In this document: positions 11,568 to 21,718 of the stretch, piece by piece | Numbering within the stretch: the stretch's first letter is position 1 | Layout: each line of letters starts with the position of its first letter | Source of the DNA: Incurvaria masculella | Lineage: Eukaryota > Arthropoda > Insecta > Lepidoptera > Incurvariidae | Direction of reading: 5' to 3' | DNA length: 64,000 bases | Assembly: GCA_946894095.1 (NCBI GenBank) | Contig: OX335650.1 | Span: 1,364,001 to 1,428,000 of the forward strand | Program-made: the position numbers and the translations under genes | Notes under the pieces: model-generated | The model's database searches: none | The model's input: only the letters and a program-made list of their open reading frames with translations | What the model was told of the DNA's origin: nothing

Positions 11568-13394
11568 CAGAATAGTAACTCATCTACGTCGTGTGTTCTT
11601 CGTCACTTTAGATTTGCTTCCCACGCGGCGCACGTAAAGGCTGTGGCGCTGCACGGTTTTTTTTTCAGTGTGTTTTTCTTTTAAAAATTACATTAAATAA
11701 AATATCAATTCGTAAATTCTTTTAATAATAGTATTTAAAGCTCACGCATAATTGGTAGTACCAAGTAAATAACAAGGTTAGCAAGGTGGAGTGGAAAATA
11801 AATGGTCTCTACCTGACCCCGTGTTTTCAAAAATATGAATGCATTCATATACAAACAATATATGTTTACAACATGTTTACAATATTTAAATTTAAATATT
11901 TTTATTAGCGTGTCTAATAATAATGAATATCAATGTGTGTTTACATGACATCCTCTTGTTTATGTAAATATTAATTATTTATTTAATTAATTGATTCGGT
12001 TGGTTTAGTATACCTTTGTTCAAATAAAAAGAAGAAACCCTTAAAGTATAACTCATTCGTCCGTCTACAAGACCACTTTTCTTAGGAATATGTGGAGGTA
12101 TGTAGAAATCAGATGTTTTTAGTTTTAACTAAATTTGTTTTAAGTAAAATAAAAAAATAAATACTTTTCTATCAAAGTAAACTTACAAGTTCTCCTCAAC
12201 TTTTATTTTGGGCATTGTCCTTTATACGGAACCCTCGGTGAGGCTTACACATGTCCGAGTATCCATAGAATTCGACGTATGGAGCACGCCATAATCTCGG
12301 CTAAAACATATCGGACGACGCGGCGACGGCTATAGGACTTGTTTTAAAGCCATGCCAGTCCGCACTCCAACGGACCCAGGTTGTGCTTTGTGGGAAATAC
12401 GTGTGCATTTCGACCATATTCCAAAGAATCTACGGCTGTTTTACTAAACACGTTCTTGTATTGACTGGGTAAATAACCTGTACTTACTGATCAATTATAT
12501 TAACGAGCACATCACTAATTATACCGACAATTACCAAGACGATAAAATACCAGGGATAATTAATTCCGTAACAAGTAATTAGGGACACCGTTAATGACAA
12601 TGGAAATAGGTTCATCTGATAAGATCGACCCTAAGATATTTACGACCGTGCAGTGTTATTTAGGAGATCTTAGTCAATAGTAAAAGGCAACGCAAAACCG
12701 AGTTAAAACGAAATTTCGGTACTTGATGCGATGAATAACTAAAGGTACATCTGGTATTATTTGAGCATGTTTTTTTTGCACCAAATATGCCAAGAAATAT
12801 CTAGTTATCGTTTGGTAAATTACCACATCAGGTTCCGAATAATTAAAAAAAATATTTATGCAATGTTATTAATCGTGGTTAACGCTTACGAAAATAAAAG
12901 AATAATTGTGACCAAAATAAAAGAAGGCGACATTTTTTTATTAGAGCCCCTAATAAAAAAATGTCGGTATCTTTTTCCTTTTATGGAGGGAAATGTCTGA
13001 GGAAATTCATGTTACTAATGTCGATTTCTACAATTTGCCTCAAGAGTGCATTTGAAAGTCGATATTATGCAATAGTTTGTCAAAAAAAATATTATCTTTA
13101 AATACCAAATGTTCGTAGAAATATTTAAATTAGTTAAAATTAATATTTTGATATCAATAATTGTATAATTTTAATACTTTGGAATATTGGTGGAAATATA
13201 TCGTGAAGGTTATAGAAAGCCCCCAGAGATAACATCACATTGTTTTGTCATAATAACTCTTTTAAATCAGCATATTGTGATGACAGGCAGTGATTTCAAA
13301 ATCACTTAAAATGTTCTAGCAAAGACATCGATGTAGACATATAAAGTAAAAATACAGAATAATTAAACTAAAATTAAAGCATTTTCTGTTTTAG
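11568..13394. other. Mostly AT-rich, no confident gene
   Basis: No recognised element. The one exon-like signal is the small minus-strand candidate at 12187-12215, listed separately. Confidence 0.4.
12187..12215 (-). CDS. Weak first-exon candidate (MPKIKVEEN...)
   Basis: On the minus strand an ATG at 12215 opens MPKIKVEEN and runs straight into a good donor (GTAAGT, complement of 12181-12186) after 29 nt, leaving phase 2. An in-frame stop lies just upstream, so this would be a true start. No second exon was found to the left. A 29-nt exon is easily produced by chance, so the confidence is low. Confidence 0.15.
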
Positions 13395-13462
13395 AGACCC
13401 CCTCAGGAGCTCCTTACAAACACGATGAAGCATACATGGACTATAAAAATACGCAGTTCTAA
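13395..13462 (+). CDS. Candidate last coding exon of an unidentified gene
   Basis: A pyrimidine-rich acceptor ('attttctgttttag') ends at 13394. The exon enters with two bases of a split codon and then reads TPSGAPYKHDEAYMD plus six more residues to a TAA at 13460. The peptide is hydrophilic, with a Tyr/Asp/Lys-rich tail like the cytoplasmic C-terminus of a membrane protein, but I do not recognise it. A poly(A) signal AATAAA follows at 13642-13647, so acceptor, stop and signal occur in the order expected of a last exon. The other two frames are also partly open, and the upstream exon was not found. I give it moderate-low confidence. Confidence 0.35.
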
Positions 13463-13670
13463 TGACGGTAAAATCGCACCGCGTGAGGCCTTAAGTGGCT
13501 CGTGCCAGCACCCCACCGGTTGCGTCCTATTTGTTTGGGGCGGCGACCCCCCCCCCCCCCTCCCCCGCCGGTCCTGCCACCCCCTGGCCCGAGGGCGGGC
13601 GGCGCGGTGTCAATGGCTCGCCCCGCAGACAAAGAACGAGAAATAAAGACAAAGAACGTTCTACCCTAGG
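13463..13670 (+). other. Possible 3' UTR with a 14-nt C run
   Basis: Between the TAA of the candidate last exon and the poly(A) signal lies a GC-rich stretch with 14 consecutive C (13547-13560) followed by TCCCCC. The minus strand would carry long G runs able to form a quadruplex. If the upstream exon call is wrong, this is simply an isolated GC island. Confidence 0.3.
13642..13647 (+). terminator. Candidate poly(A) signal AATAAA
   Basis: A canonical hexamer about 180 nt after the stop of the candidate last exon. In AT-rich DNA such hexamers are common, so its weight comes only from position. Confidence 0.25.
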
Positions 13671-14070
13671 TTGAATAATTAAGGAAAAGTTTCGGGTAAA
13701 AGTTTCCCGGCTTAAGTCAGGTATCATGGGCTCTAGTGAATTTGCGTGATCGAAGCTAAAAGGAGTGGTCCATTTTGTATAATTACTTAATACCTGGTAA
13801 AAATGAGGATAGAATATTTTTATACATCAACAGTAAAGTATTTTTAATGTTTTTTATGCTTGATTTGAATTAAAATAAATGTTACTTTCTTGACGACGAT
13901 TGATAAGCATTTATACGCTCAGCGGGCAAGACAAAATTGGTAATTGTGTTTTTGAATACATAATACAACTAGAGTTGTGCGCATTTCGCGCCTCGGATTT
14001 CAAATCACCTCGCTGGAAAATCATTAAACCTTAATCCGTAAAGAACCAGTTTCTAATTTATAGTATTAGT

Positions 14071-14463
14071 TTATTTTATGCAACCCTACTTGGATGACTA
14101 ATACCACAAAACAACCGTTATGATATTAGCCCAATACACCACATTCCAGAAGGATTTAGGTGCCATGCCAGGACCTTCCCTTTTATGAGCACGGCTACAT
14201 TGAACTGAATGGAAAACACGGACAATTTTTCATTGCCGCTTCGACCGTCTTTTCATCCAATGCGATGGTACCAACCCGGGCGGGCTAAAACCCTACCTTC
14301 AGTTTTACATGGATTCCGAACCATGGAGCAGCTCGCATTCGTGACGAAATGCACTTATCGAACTCAGAAAGAGAAAGAAAGTGGTGCACGTCGGGGCGAG
14401 GAATCGAACCCAGACCTCTGGTACGCTAGGCCAGTCCCCGCGCCACTAGGCTACGAGCCGCTC
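14071..14463 (-). mobile_element. tRNA-derived SINE, near full length
   Basis: From the tail ('ttattttatgcaaccct', 'ggatgactaatacc') through the body ('ggtgccatgccaggacc', 'gcgatggtaccaacccggg') to the complemented tRNA-like head ('gaatcgaacccagacc', 'cgccactaggctacgagccg'). The internal open frame at 14209-14475 is a by-product of the element. Confidence 0.85.
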
Positions 14464-14860
14464 AGTATGGATTGACAAAGCTATATTGAAGCCGAAAGGC
14501 TCCGTTAGGGTGTCCAAAACTAAATTGACCCCCGCGGAGCCGGGCAACTCAGCTAGTGACGCATATGGCACATCTCACATAAACTCAACTGAGTTGCGAT
14601 AGTGGAAAGAGTTACACAATCCACTTGACCTGACCCTGGCTAATACTAATTCATCTACTCTATTGAGCTTGTCTAGCCTAGGCTAGTATATCTCTTTCGG
14701 AGTCGGCGCGGCGGCCGTGGCTCCAGTGTCGGGTGGCGCACGGCCATCGAGTAAGAAAGGATGGCAGGGGCGCCAAAAAAAACGGATAGTTGCAACGCAG
14801 CCACGGATTAGTCTTTATCGTAATATTGACTATTAGTTCGCTTAATAATTCGGGAAGCCT
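14464..14860. other. No gene seen; GC-rich patch at 14690-14790
   Basis: The GC-rich patch ('gtcggcgcggcggccgtggc') has open frames but no splice support. Confidence 0.35.
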
Positions 14861-15211
14861 AAAAAACCGGCCAAGTGCGAGTCGGACTCGCACACGAAGG
14901 GTTCCGTATCATCGTACAAAATTACGGGTTTTTTCGTATGGGGCCCCCCTTTAATTTTTATTATGTTATAATTTTACCTGTATTCAATCATCAATTGGGC
15001 TGTATCTCATGAACCGTAACAGGTAGGCAGCTGAAATTTTGATAAAGTGTGTATTTATTTTGCCGCTATAAAAACAAATAGGTAAAATTAATAAATAATA
15101 AAGAGTAAAGGGTGGCCCAATACAAAAACGTGATATTTTAATGTTAAATCTTGTACGATGATACGGAACCCTTCGTGTGCGAGTCCGACTAGCACTTGGC
15201 CGGCTTTTTTT
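14861..15211. mobile_element. R1 head-to-head composite (both ends are the hairpin end)
   Basis: The left end is 'aaaaaaccggccaagtgcga' and the right end is its complement ('gcacttggccggcttttttt'). The left part follows R1 in forward order only as far as 'ataattttacctgta'. From about 14997 the sequence follows R1 in reverse order through 'gggctgtatctcatgaaccg' and 'tgccgctataaaaacaaata' back to a second hairpin end. The ordinary R1 end with (CCGT)n and 'gggtaccaaaggg'-type sequence is absent. This makes a foldback structure with arms of about 90-120 bp. Confidence 0.8.
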
Positions 15212-15429
15212 CAGTGTTATCACTAAAAAGTGTCTACGCTGCCACTAACATATACGGATGAATTTCATTTGCCGCTCCTGTGCTTCCATACTCGTTGCGC
15301 ACGGCAGCCTACGTGCTTGCTTAACTTTAGAATTATTGCATTAATTCGCGGCTCAGTAGCCTGCTAACCGCAAAGGACGCGCTTAGCCGAGTGTGAGTGA
15401 CTTGACGAAATCGCTCCTCATCTCGAAAT

Positions 15430-15720
15430 CTTCTATCGAGTAGTGGCGCGAGGCCTTACTGGGTACGGTTGCATTCTCGATGGGTGACCGTTCGACTGTT
15501 CAGGCTGGCCATGGTAAAGTACTTGGTGTTAAGTTTAATCCCGCCTGGGTTGGATCCATGGAATTGAATGATCAATTTTCATTCGTGTTTTTCCTTTAGT
15601 TCTTTCTCGGTGGTTAGACCAAATTGATCCGTGTTTTCCATCTAGTTTAATGTAGCCGCAGAAAGGTTCTGGCATGGCACATAGTTCCCATGTGGTGTGT
15701 TAGGCTAATTTCGGACGGTC
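15430..15720 (+). mobile_element. 5S-rRNA-headed SINE, degenerate
   Basis: The head keeps 'gagtagtggcgcgagg' and 'cgatgggtgaccgttcgac', which matches the 'ggatgggtgacc' core of 5S rRNA. The shared SINE body follows ('taatcccgcctgggttgg', 'gtgttttccatctagttt', 'tctggcatggcacatag', 'tgtggtgtgttaggctaat'). More diverged than the copies at 48.3 and 61.5 kb. Confidence 0.7.
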
Positions 15721-16147
15721 AGTTCTGGACCCGAACCAGCAAAACATACCATTCGCGGGTATGGCGTCTACCAATATCGCCACCTATTGCATACTCATAA
15801 TTTCGAATTCTCCTAAAGTCCCTCCTCCCCTAATCAACGCCTCCTACTAACACAGTGTTTAAGATTATACCTACGTACATTTATTTAACGCTTCATCTGC
15901 GTTGCGGACATTGACTGAAAAGATTTAAAATTCAAACGTATTGCTGTCGTCACCAAAATTAAGGTTGACTTAAGTAAATATACTTTTTCGTACTTAACAA
16001 GTACGTCGATTATTCCAAGGAATAAAATTAAAATAAAATAAAAGAACATATGACGTATTTCTACGGTCTACCCTCATACTTACGCAAAAACCGTTCAAAC
16101 ATTCCATGCAAGCAGTTCGATGAAAAGTTTTAGCTCATGCACGGCAC
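15721..16147. other. No gene seen
   Basis: AT-rich DNA without recognisable features. Confidence 0.4.
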
Positions 16148-16697
16148 TTAAGGTGGCCCAACCCGGCGGCCTCAACTCATTTGCGGGCACGGTACAAAAC
16201 CGTGCTGTTGCGCTCTGGGACCTTCTCTGTTTCTAAGAATAAGACAGGCTCCGTGATGAGGAAGATGCAACCTGTCCACAAAAAAGACAATGTGCATAGT
16301 GTATGATTTGGTAAGATTTACGAAAATTTTAATTTCAAAACGACTTATAGCTAAAAGTAAACCACGACCGCTGTAGTCAAAAATCTAACAAAAACCAAAC
16401 AGATTCTAAATCTTGTATAAATAAGCTATGTTTGATGACTAATCTTTTTAAGATGTTCTTACTTTATCATTGCGTAATCCACCTCCAAAGTTATTGTATA
16501 AAACGCGCGAAAAATCCGAACTTTCGGACGTTACAACTTGGAAACCAAACACAATTTTACAATGCCAATGGTCATCAGACATCTAGTTCAATCAAATAAA
16601 GCTATTTTGAGCAAAATTTTTGATCTCTGACAAGAAATATAGGCGTGATCTTCTTTCCCCTTTTGTATGGGGAGATGAGCGGGTTGGGCCACCTTAA
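16148..16697 (+). mobile_element. TTAA element, family A (550 bp), complete
   Basis: It is bounded by TTAA at 16148 and 16694. The terminal inverted repeats are 'ttaaggtggcccaacccg' and its near-perfect complement 'cgggttgggccaccttaa'. An internal hairpin 'gcacggtacaaaaccgtgc' lies near the left end. Five copies are in this window: complete ones here and at 38.6, 45.3 and 59.2 kb, and a truncated one at 22977. No transposase; TTAA specificity suggests mobilisation by a piggyBac-type enzyme. Confidence 0.85.
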
Positions 16698-16930
16698 TAG
16701 TTTGTCGCCGCAGCCACAGAATAAGTAATTGCAGCAGTCTCTGCTGAGGCGCAAAATGCGAGCTCGTGAATGCGAGCTATAACGATCCACGGACCGTTCA
16801 CACAAAGGGCCAGGTTCCAGATGAATGCCACCTTTGTATTGGAATTGTATGCCATCCCAGTTGATGGTAGTCCCACGATAACTAGGTACCCTGCCTCCCA
16901 CTTCTCCGGCGGTACCTCCTCGAAAGTCAT
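16694..16930 (-). CDS. Unidentified 78-codon open frame ending at a TTAA element
   Basis: On the minus strand an ATG at 16930 opens MTFEEVPPEKWEAGYLVIVG and continues through a hydrophobic middle (AFIWNLALCVNGPWIVIARI) and AFCASAETAAITYS to a TAA. That TAA lies inside the TTAA duplication of the family A element at 16694-16697. The frame is close to 50% GC in AT-rich surroundings, with balanced codon use, which favours real coding ancestry. I do not recognise the family. It could be a small protein, the end of a longer gene, or a decayed exon. The same stop would be formed without the insertion. Confidence 0.4.
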   Translation of the reverse strand: MTFEEVPPEKWEAGYLVIVGLPSTGMAYNSNTKVAFIWNLALCVNGPWIVIARIHELAFCASAETAAITYSVAAATNY

Positions 16931-17784
16931 GTTGAACAGAACAATTTATATTACGGATCGAATTGTTTTAAACAATATTACGTTGTAAATAAATAAATAA
17001 TAAGCCCTGGTTGCAAGATAATCCGAATAAAAATGTATTTTCTCTCAACACCTGTAGAAAATACAGTCTCTAAGTTCCGAATCTATAATCTATATAAAAA
17101 TTTTGCTCCATAATTATTAAGATTTCGTTAAAATTTAAGTAGGTATTGCTTTCGACAAGTTATTAGAGCCAATATTTAACTTGTATTTAAATAATTTTAT
17201 ACTGCCAAACAAATTTTGCTTTTAACGGTTTTTGCCAAATTAACTATCCTCTGATTTCTGCAATACTTAACTTAAAATAGAAAAAATAATAATAAAAATC
17301 TTATTTTCTAATTTGCCCAATGACTTAAACCGGACAAATATATATTTCGTAGGTCTATTAGAGCGGTGCTCACAAAAAGATTGACGAAACAGATGCGGGA
17401 TGTATATCTGATGTTGATCGAAAACAAGCCAGCCCATTATCAAACCGTACGGATAGGTATGCAGGCAACGGTAGTTTGTTATGACAGATGCGGGTCACGT
17501 AGTGGCTCAGGGGCGGTCTCGCACCGGACCCGACGAACGCGCACCTCTCGACTATCTCGACAATCTCGACGCAGCTCGACACAGCGACATGACTCCACGT
17601 TATACTTGGAAACGGTTGATCCATAGGGTGAGACCATATTGAAAAAAATAATACTTTAGAACTTCCTTTTGATTTTTTTATTATTTTTGAAAAAGTTTCA
17701 TCTACTTAGAGCATACATTAAATTCGATTAAGGGTTTTCGGGGTATTTGACCACAAACAACGGATGGTATAAAGGTTTTGCATA
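16931..17784. other. No confident gene
   Basis: A GC-richer patch at 17366-17626 is open on both strands and includes a short run of repeated TCTCGAC words (17546-17580), ending before 'gttgatccatagggtgagac'. I see no splice or start support. It could be a promoter-like patch or an old element. Confidence 0.3.
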
Positions 17785-17900
17785 TACTGTAGGTCCCTTC
17801 CTTACGGATGAACTCCGTCATTGTTGGTACCATCGCATCGAAGGAACGAAAAAAAATTGTTTATATTTTCCATCCAGTACTGCTCCAGTCAATGATATAT
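17785..17900 (+). mobile_element. SINE body fragment
   Basis: 'actgtaggtcccttcctta', 'ttggtaccatcgcat' and 'attttccatccagtact' follow the order of the shared SINE body; the head and 3' tail are missing. Confidence 0.6.
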
Positions 17901-18059
17901 TGCGGTGCCGCACTGGCATTGCACCGAGTTCAAGTCGAGTATTAAGTCATCCATTTCCAGGCACAAAATGTTGAAATGTTATGTAATGCGATGGCTGGAC
18001 CCGGTGTGATGCTCGTGAACTGGTGCTGTTTGTGGAAACTGGCCAGCTCCAATTGGCAA

Positions 18060-18118
18060 CTTATAAGTTTCTTATGAGTAAGGTGATAATATCACCTTAC
18101 TCATAAGAAACTTATAAG
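18060..18118. repeat. 59-bp perfect palindrome (29-bp arms, 1-nt spacer)
   Basis: The left arm starts 'cttataagtttcttatgagt', the centre is 'ggtgataatatcacc', and the right arm is the exact complement of the left. No mismatch in 29 bp indicates recent origin or strong turnover. It lies in unannotated DNA and matches none of the repeat families seen here. Confidence 0.9.
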
Positions 18119-18361
18119 ATCGTTATAAGCCAACTATGACATTTGACACCAGTTGCTGCATTTAATGTGAAATGTGCAGTGTGCTGTCTCGGGATAATAA
18201 GTATGATCCGCTGAAAAATTAGAAATGAATGACGATATGCGGTGTAGGCAGTGGTAAAATTTGACGCTTAAAATCAATTTCAGCGAAGTAATTTGTCAGT
18301 TTTTTCGCTGCATGAAAAATCCGAGTGCATTGTAATATTAATAGACTTATGTAGTACGACG

Positions 18362-18736
18362 TTAAGAACGGCCCGTAAGCTATGTCCCCCATACAAACGT
18401 AGTTTACTAAATATTTGGAAACCGCTACTCCAATTAAATTGATATTTAATATCTCATATCAAGTAACAAATATCTGTGTCTGCACGCTTTTGTTTTTTTG
18501 AAAAATCCAAACCGAATGAAATGAAAGCAAAAAGAAAATCTTCATACGAATTTTGCTTTCTCTGTGGTTTGACCCAGAAAACATTTACCGAAAAACAAAG
18601 ACATGCAGACACAGATATTTGTAGCCTAATATTAGTTACAAAATATCAAGTAATTTGGAACAGTGGTTTTCTAATTATTAGTAAACTACGTTTGTATAGG
18701 AGGCGAAATTTTCTGATGCTTACGGGCCGACCTTAA
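18362..18736. mobile_element. TTAA element, family D (375 bp)
   Basis: TTAA at 18362-18365 and 18733-18736 bound inverted ends: left 'ttaagaacggcccgtaagc', right complement 'ttaaggtcggcccgtaagc'. Similarity between the ends continues through 'atacaaacgtagtttacta' in both subtermini. A single copy here; no transposase. Confidence 0.75.
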
Positions 18737-20700
18737 GCGAAGTTATTGTAAATGTATACAGTTTTTGGATGATAAATAATGACTCAACAGAGATGTGTCA
18801 TTAGATTCTAATCCGTAATTATTTATAAATAGAAATAGCTCTATTTAAAATTCGATCGAGCGCTTCGAACTAGATCAATGTATTACAAAATAACCACCCG
18901 AAAAGGCGGCATATTTCAATCTTCGACTAACGCCTGTGTTTATGTGATCTATTCTGAAGTTATCAGAGAAACAAAACTATAAATCGAACGTTTTGGTAAC
19001 CCCTATTCGGTACACGACTGTAATTTTAAAAATCGAATTCAAATGTTAACTTGAATTCTAGTATTATTGAACGATGATATTTATAACCAAAAATGTATTG
19101 CATAAATTCATTTTGCAAAACACTTACCCCACAGTATTTTGATTCAAAATAATTTCGAAATACCCTATTGCACTCAAACTATGTACATGTAAAGGTCGAA
19201 GCTTTTAAGCGAAAGGTCGAAAACCGTATGCTTAAAGTCTTGTTGCAAAATACATATTATTTGGATGTTCGAAGTTTTGATAAAGCCATCCCGAAACACT
19301 TTACAACTACCAATTTGTTTTCGATATTAATAGCTAAGTAATTTTATCAACTCAATACAAAATGGAATAATTCGTTTTTCTTTTCTCAAAATCAAAATAA
19401 AAATAAAAAATCTTCAAAAAAATTCTTGTTGTGCCCACAGTACCGGGATGTGAGGTGGCTACAATAAAATATTTTATGTATCATATTTACAACCAAATAA
19501 CTGATTGAGATAAAAATATTCAGACATGGACAAAAAGTTCAGTCCAATCAGAAAACTGTGTTCTAAATAGAACACCGTAACCCGGTTCTGAGGTAGAAAA
19601 AAAATAAGTCGACCATGTTATTGTGTAAGAAATGGCTTTTGTTATATCCGTTAGATTCGTAGCGAGGGGACGAATGCACACAATGCTGGATGCAATTGTA
19701 ACGCCACCCCCTTGCGTGCCCCTCTCACCCCCGCAGCTGCATCTAGTCCAACCTCCCCCGCGTTCCGCAGCTACACCATCGTCGCTTATTTCGTCCCCTC
19801 GCGCTTCGCGCACGCATACACCGACTTTACTACCACAGAAACAATGGCTACACACACTCGTAAGATATTAAAATAATGACGCTTGTATTTATAACACATT
19901 CGTCCCATACGCACAGAAAGCTTAGCCTAGATGTGTCATCGGCATGTTTTTGGGATAATATTTTGTAGATATACTTGTACTGCAACATGTGAATAAATAG
20001 CTGCGGATTAATTATTTATGATTGTAAGATTGTAATAAATACCACTGTAAATAAGCAATGTTGTTTGGGTATCGATGTTATTTTTTGCAATAGAACCCAA
20101 AAAAGTACTATATCATATTACTAGTAAAATATATCAATATATTTTGTTTAAAACTTCATTTAAAAAGGCTCTTATTCGGTTGTCTGCTGAAGTAGGGTGT
20201 TTTTAAAGGATGATCAAATTAACAGAATCGATCCTGTATCTCAATCTTAACAACTTTTGGTCTACGAGTTTTGCGAATACGTACTTGAAAATAAATTTCA
20301 CGTCCCTATACATTTTGAGGTTAGGAATTAGAAAGTCAACATAGAAAGTTGGATATATTTTTTCGAAAAAAATCTTCGAATTTAAGTTGTTCAGTTTGCT
20401 ATACATCATCACTACTTTTATTTTCATCACTCTTTAAAAATACACCATGCTTTGAAGAACCTGAACCTCTATGTTTAGGAGCACATGTCCGAATCTTTAC
20501 AGATAATGATAATAATATTTTTATAAACAAATACTTAAAATTAAGAGAAGTTAAGGGTGGAGTGCACAATATCTGATTACTATTATAGTAATGGTTATTA
20601 TGGATATCTTTTCTTTCTTCTTTAGGCGAAAAATAAGCATGGTTATATTTTAATTTCATAATTATCATTAACCAGAGATTGTGCACTACACGCTAAGTCT
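18737..20700. other. No confident gene
   Basis: Mostly AT-rich. A GC-rich patch at 19660-19860 lacks splice support. Overlapping minus frames at 20203-20686 include hydrophilic runs (KHRGSGSSKHGVFLKSDENK) and may be a decayed transposon gene. A pair of short inverted repeats ('agtgcacaatatctg' at about 20558 and its complement near 20685) lies at the left of this region. Confidence 0.3.
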
Positions 20701-20880
20701 ATCAAGCGTATCCAGCATATTCTTTCGTCAGTCGCACGCGCACTCCGAGCAAAGCTCCGAGCTTCCTCGAAGCTTGTCATCATTTTGTGCGGACTTCTTG
20801 CTCTAACCTGTACATCGGTCCCGCTCCCACCGGCGCGGCGCTTTCAATGTTATGCAAAGTGCGTGTAGGAATGCATTCGT
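20700..20880 (+). promoter_or_regulatory. Possible core promoter patch
   Basis: GC-richer DNA with an arthropod initiator-like TCAGT in 'cgtcagtcgcacgcgcac' at about 20729. No TATA box and no clear downstream donor. A second TCAGT initiator lies in the 21.65 kb candidate. Confidence 0.2.
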
Positions 20881-21646
20881 TATGGCAAACGAGACACTGC
20901 CCTTTTGTGTTGTGACAAAGTATACGTCTCTACCCTACTGTAACGTATGGGTTTAATGTCTTGCTCTACTTTATAGATCCAGGCACGTGTATACATACTT
21001 ATTTCTTAAAAATAGGAATGCATGTTTTCCACTGCCAATAAAACAAAGTTTAGCGTATTATGATGATATTAGCATTAGAGCTGAGTCTTGTCGTTGGATG
21101 AAAAATAATGTAAAATAAAATCGGCACCTATGAAATTCTTGCAAACTTGAATGTTCTCATTAATATTTGTAAAAATTACACTGAGCTCTTTTATTTGCTA
21201 TTTTATTTACTAAGAAATTGGCAATTTATTTATGATTTTAACTGAATTTAAAAACTAAATTTAGTCAAAAACTATTTATAAACAGATGCACATTTATTTA
21301 ATTGAATCGTTCAATACTTTCCATTAAAATATAATTACACAGTTGGTAGTTTTAACGTTAATAATGGTAGAAAAAATACCTTTGATAGAATTTTTTTTAT
21401 CTTTGCGGTCTTGATCCTAATATCAACGAACCAAAAACCGTGACCGATGAGTAACGACTACCGTCGAAATGAAATTAAAACAAAAAGTACATAAGTAATA
21501 AGTTCGTAATGAGCATTGGACTGTGGGATTTTTCGAGAGGATGTGAACTGAAAAAATAGAGAACCAAACCAGATAAGAAATCGTCTCAGTGTGCTGGCGC
21601 GAGTGGTTGCGTGTGGTTCCCACAGCTATCAGCTCTGGTGGCAACC

Positions 21647-21718
21647 ATCAGTCATTCGTTCGTGTGCCCGACGGACTGATTGTGAAGTGTAGACCGGTTT
21701 ATATCCCTATTGTCATCA
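21647..21718 (+). promoter_or_regulatory. Candidate transcription start and 5' exon
   Basis: 'accatcagtcattcgttcg' contains a TCAGT initiator. About 70 nt further on, 'gtcatcat' meets a strong donor (GTGAGTATC, from 21719). The T of the exon's last AT plus a following G would make an ATG only across the junction, so the exon is best read as non-coding. The 5'-UTR-like composition and the initiator-to-donor spacing fit a short first exon. No downstream exon can be tied to it. Confidence 0.35.
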
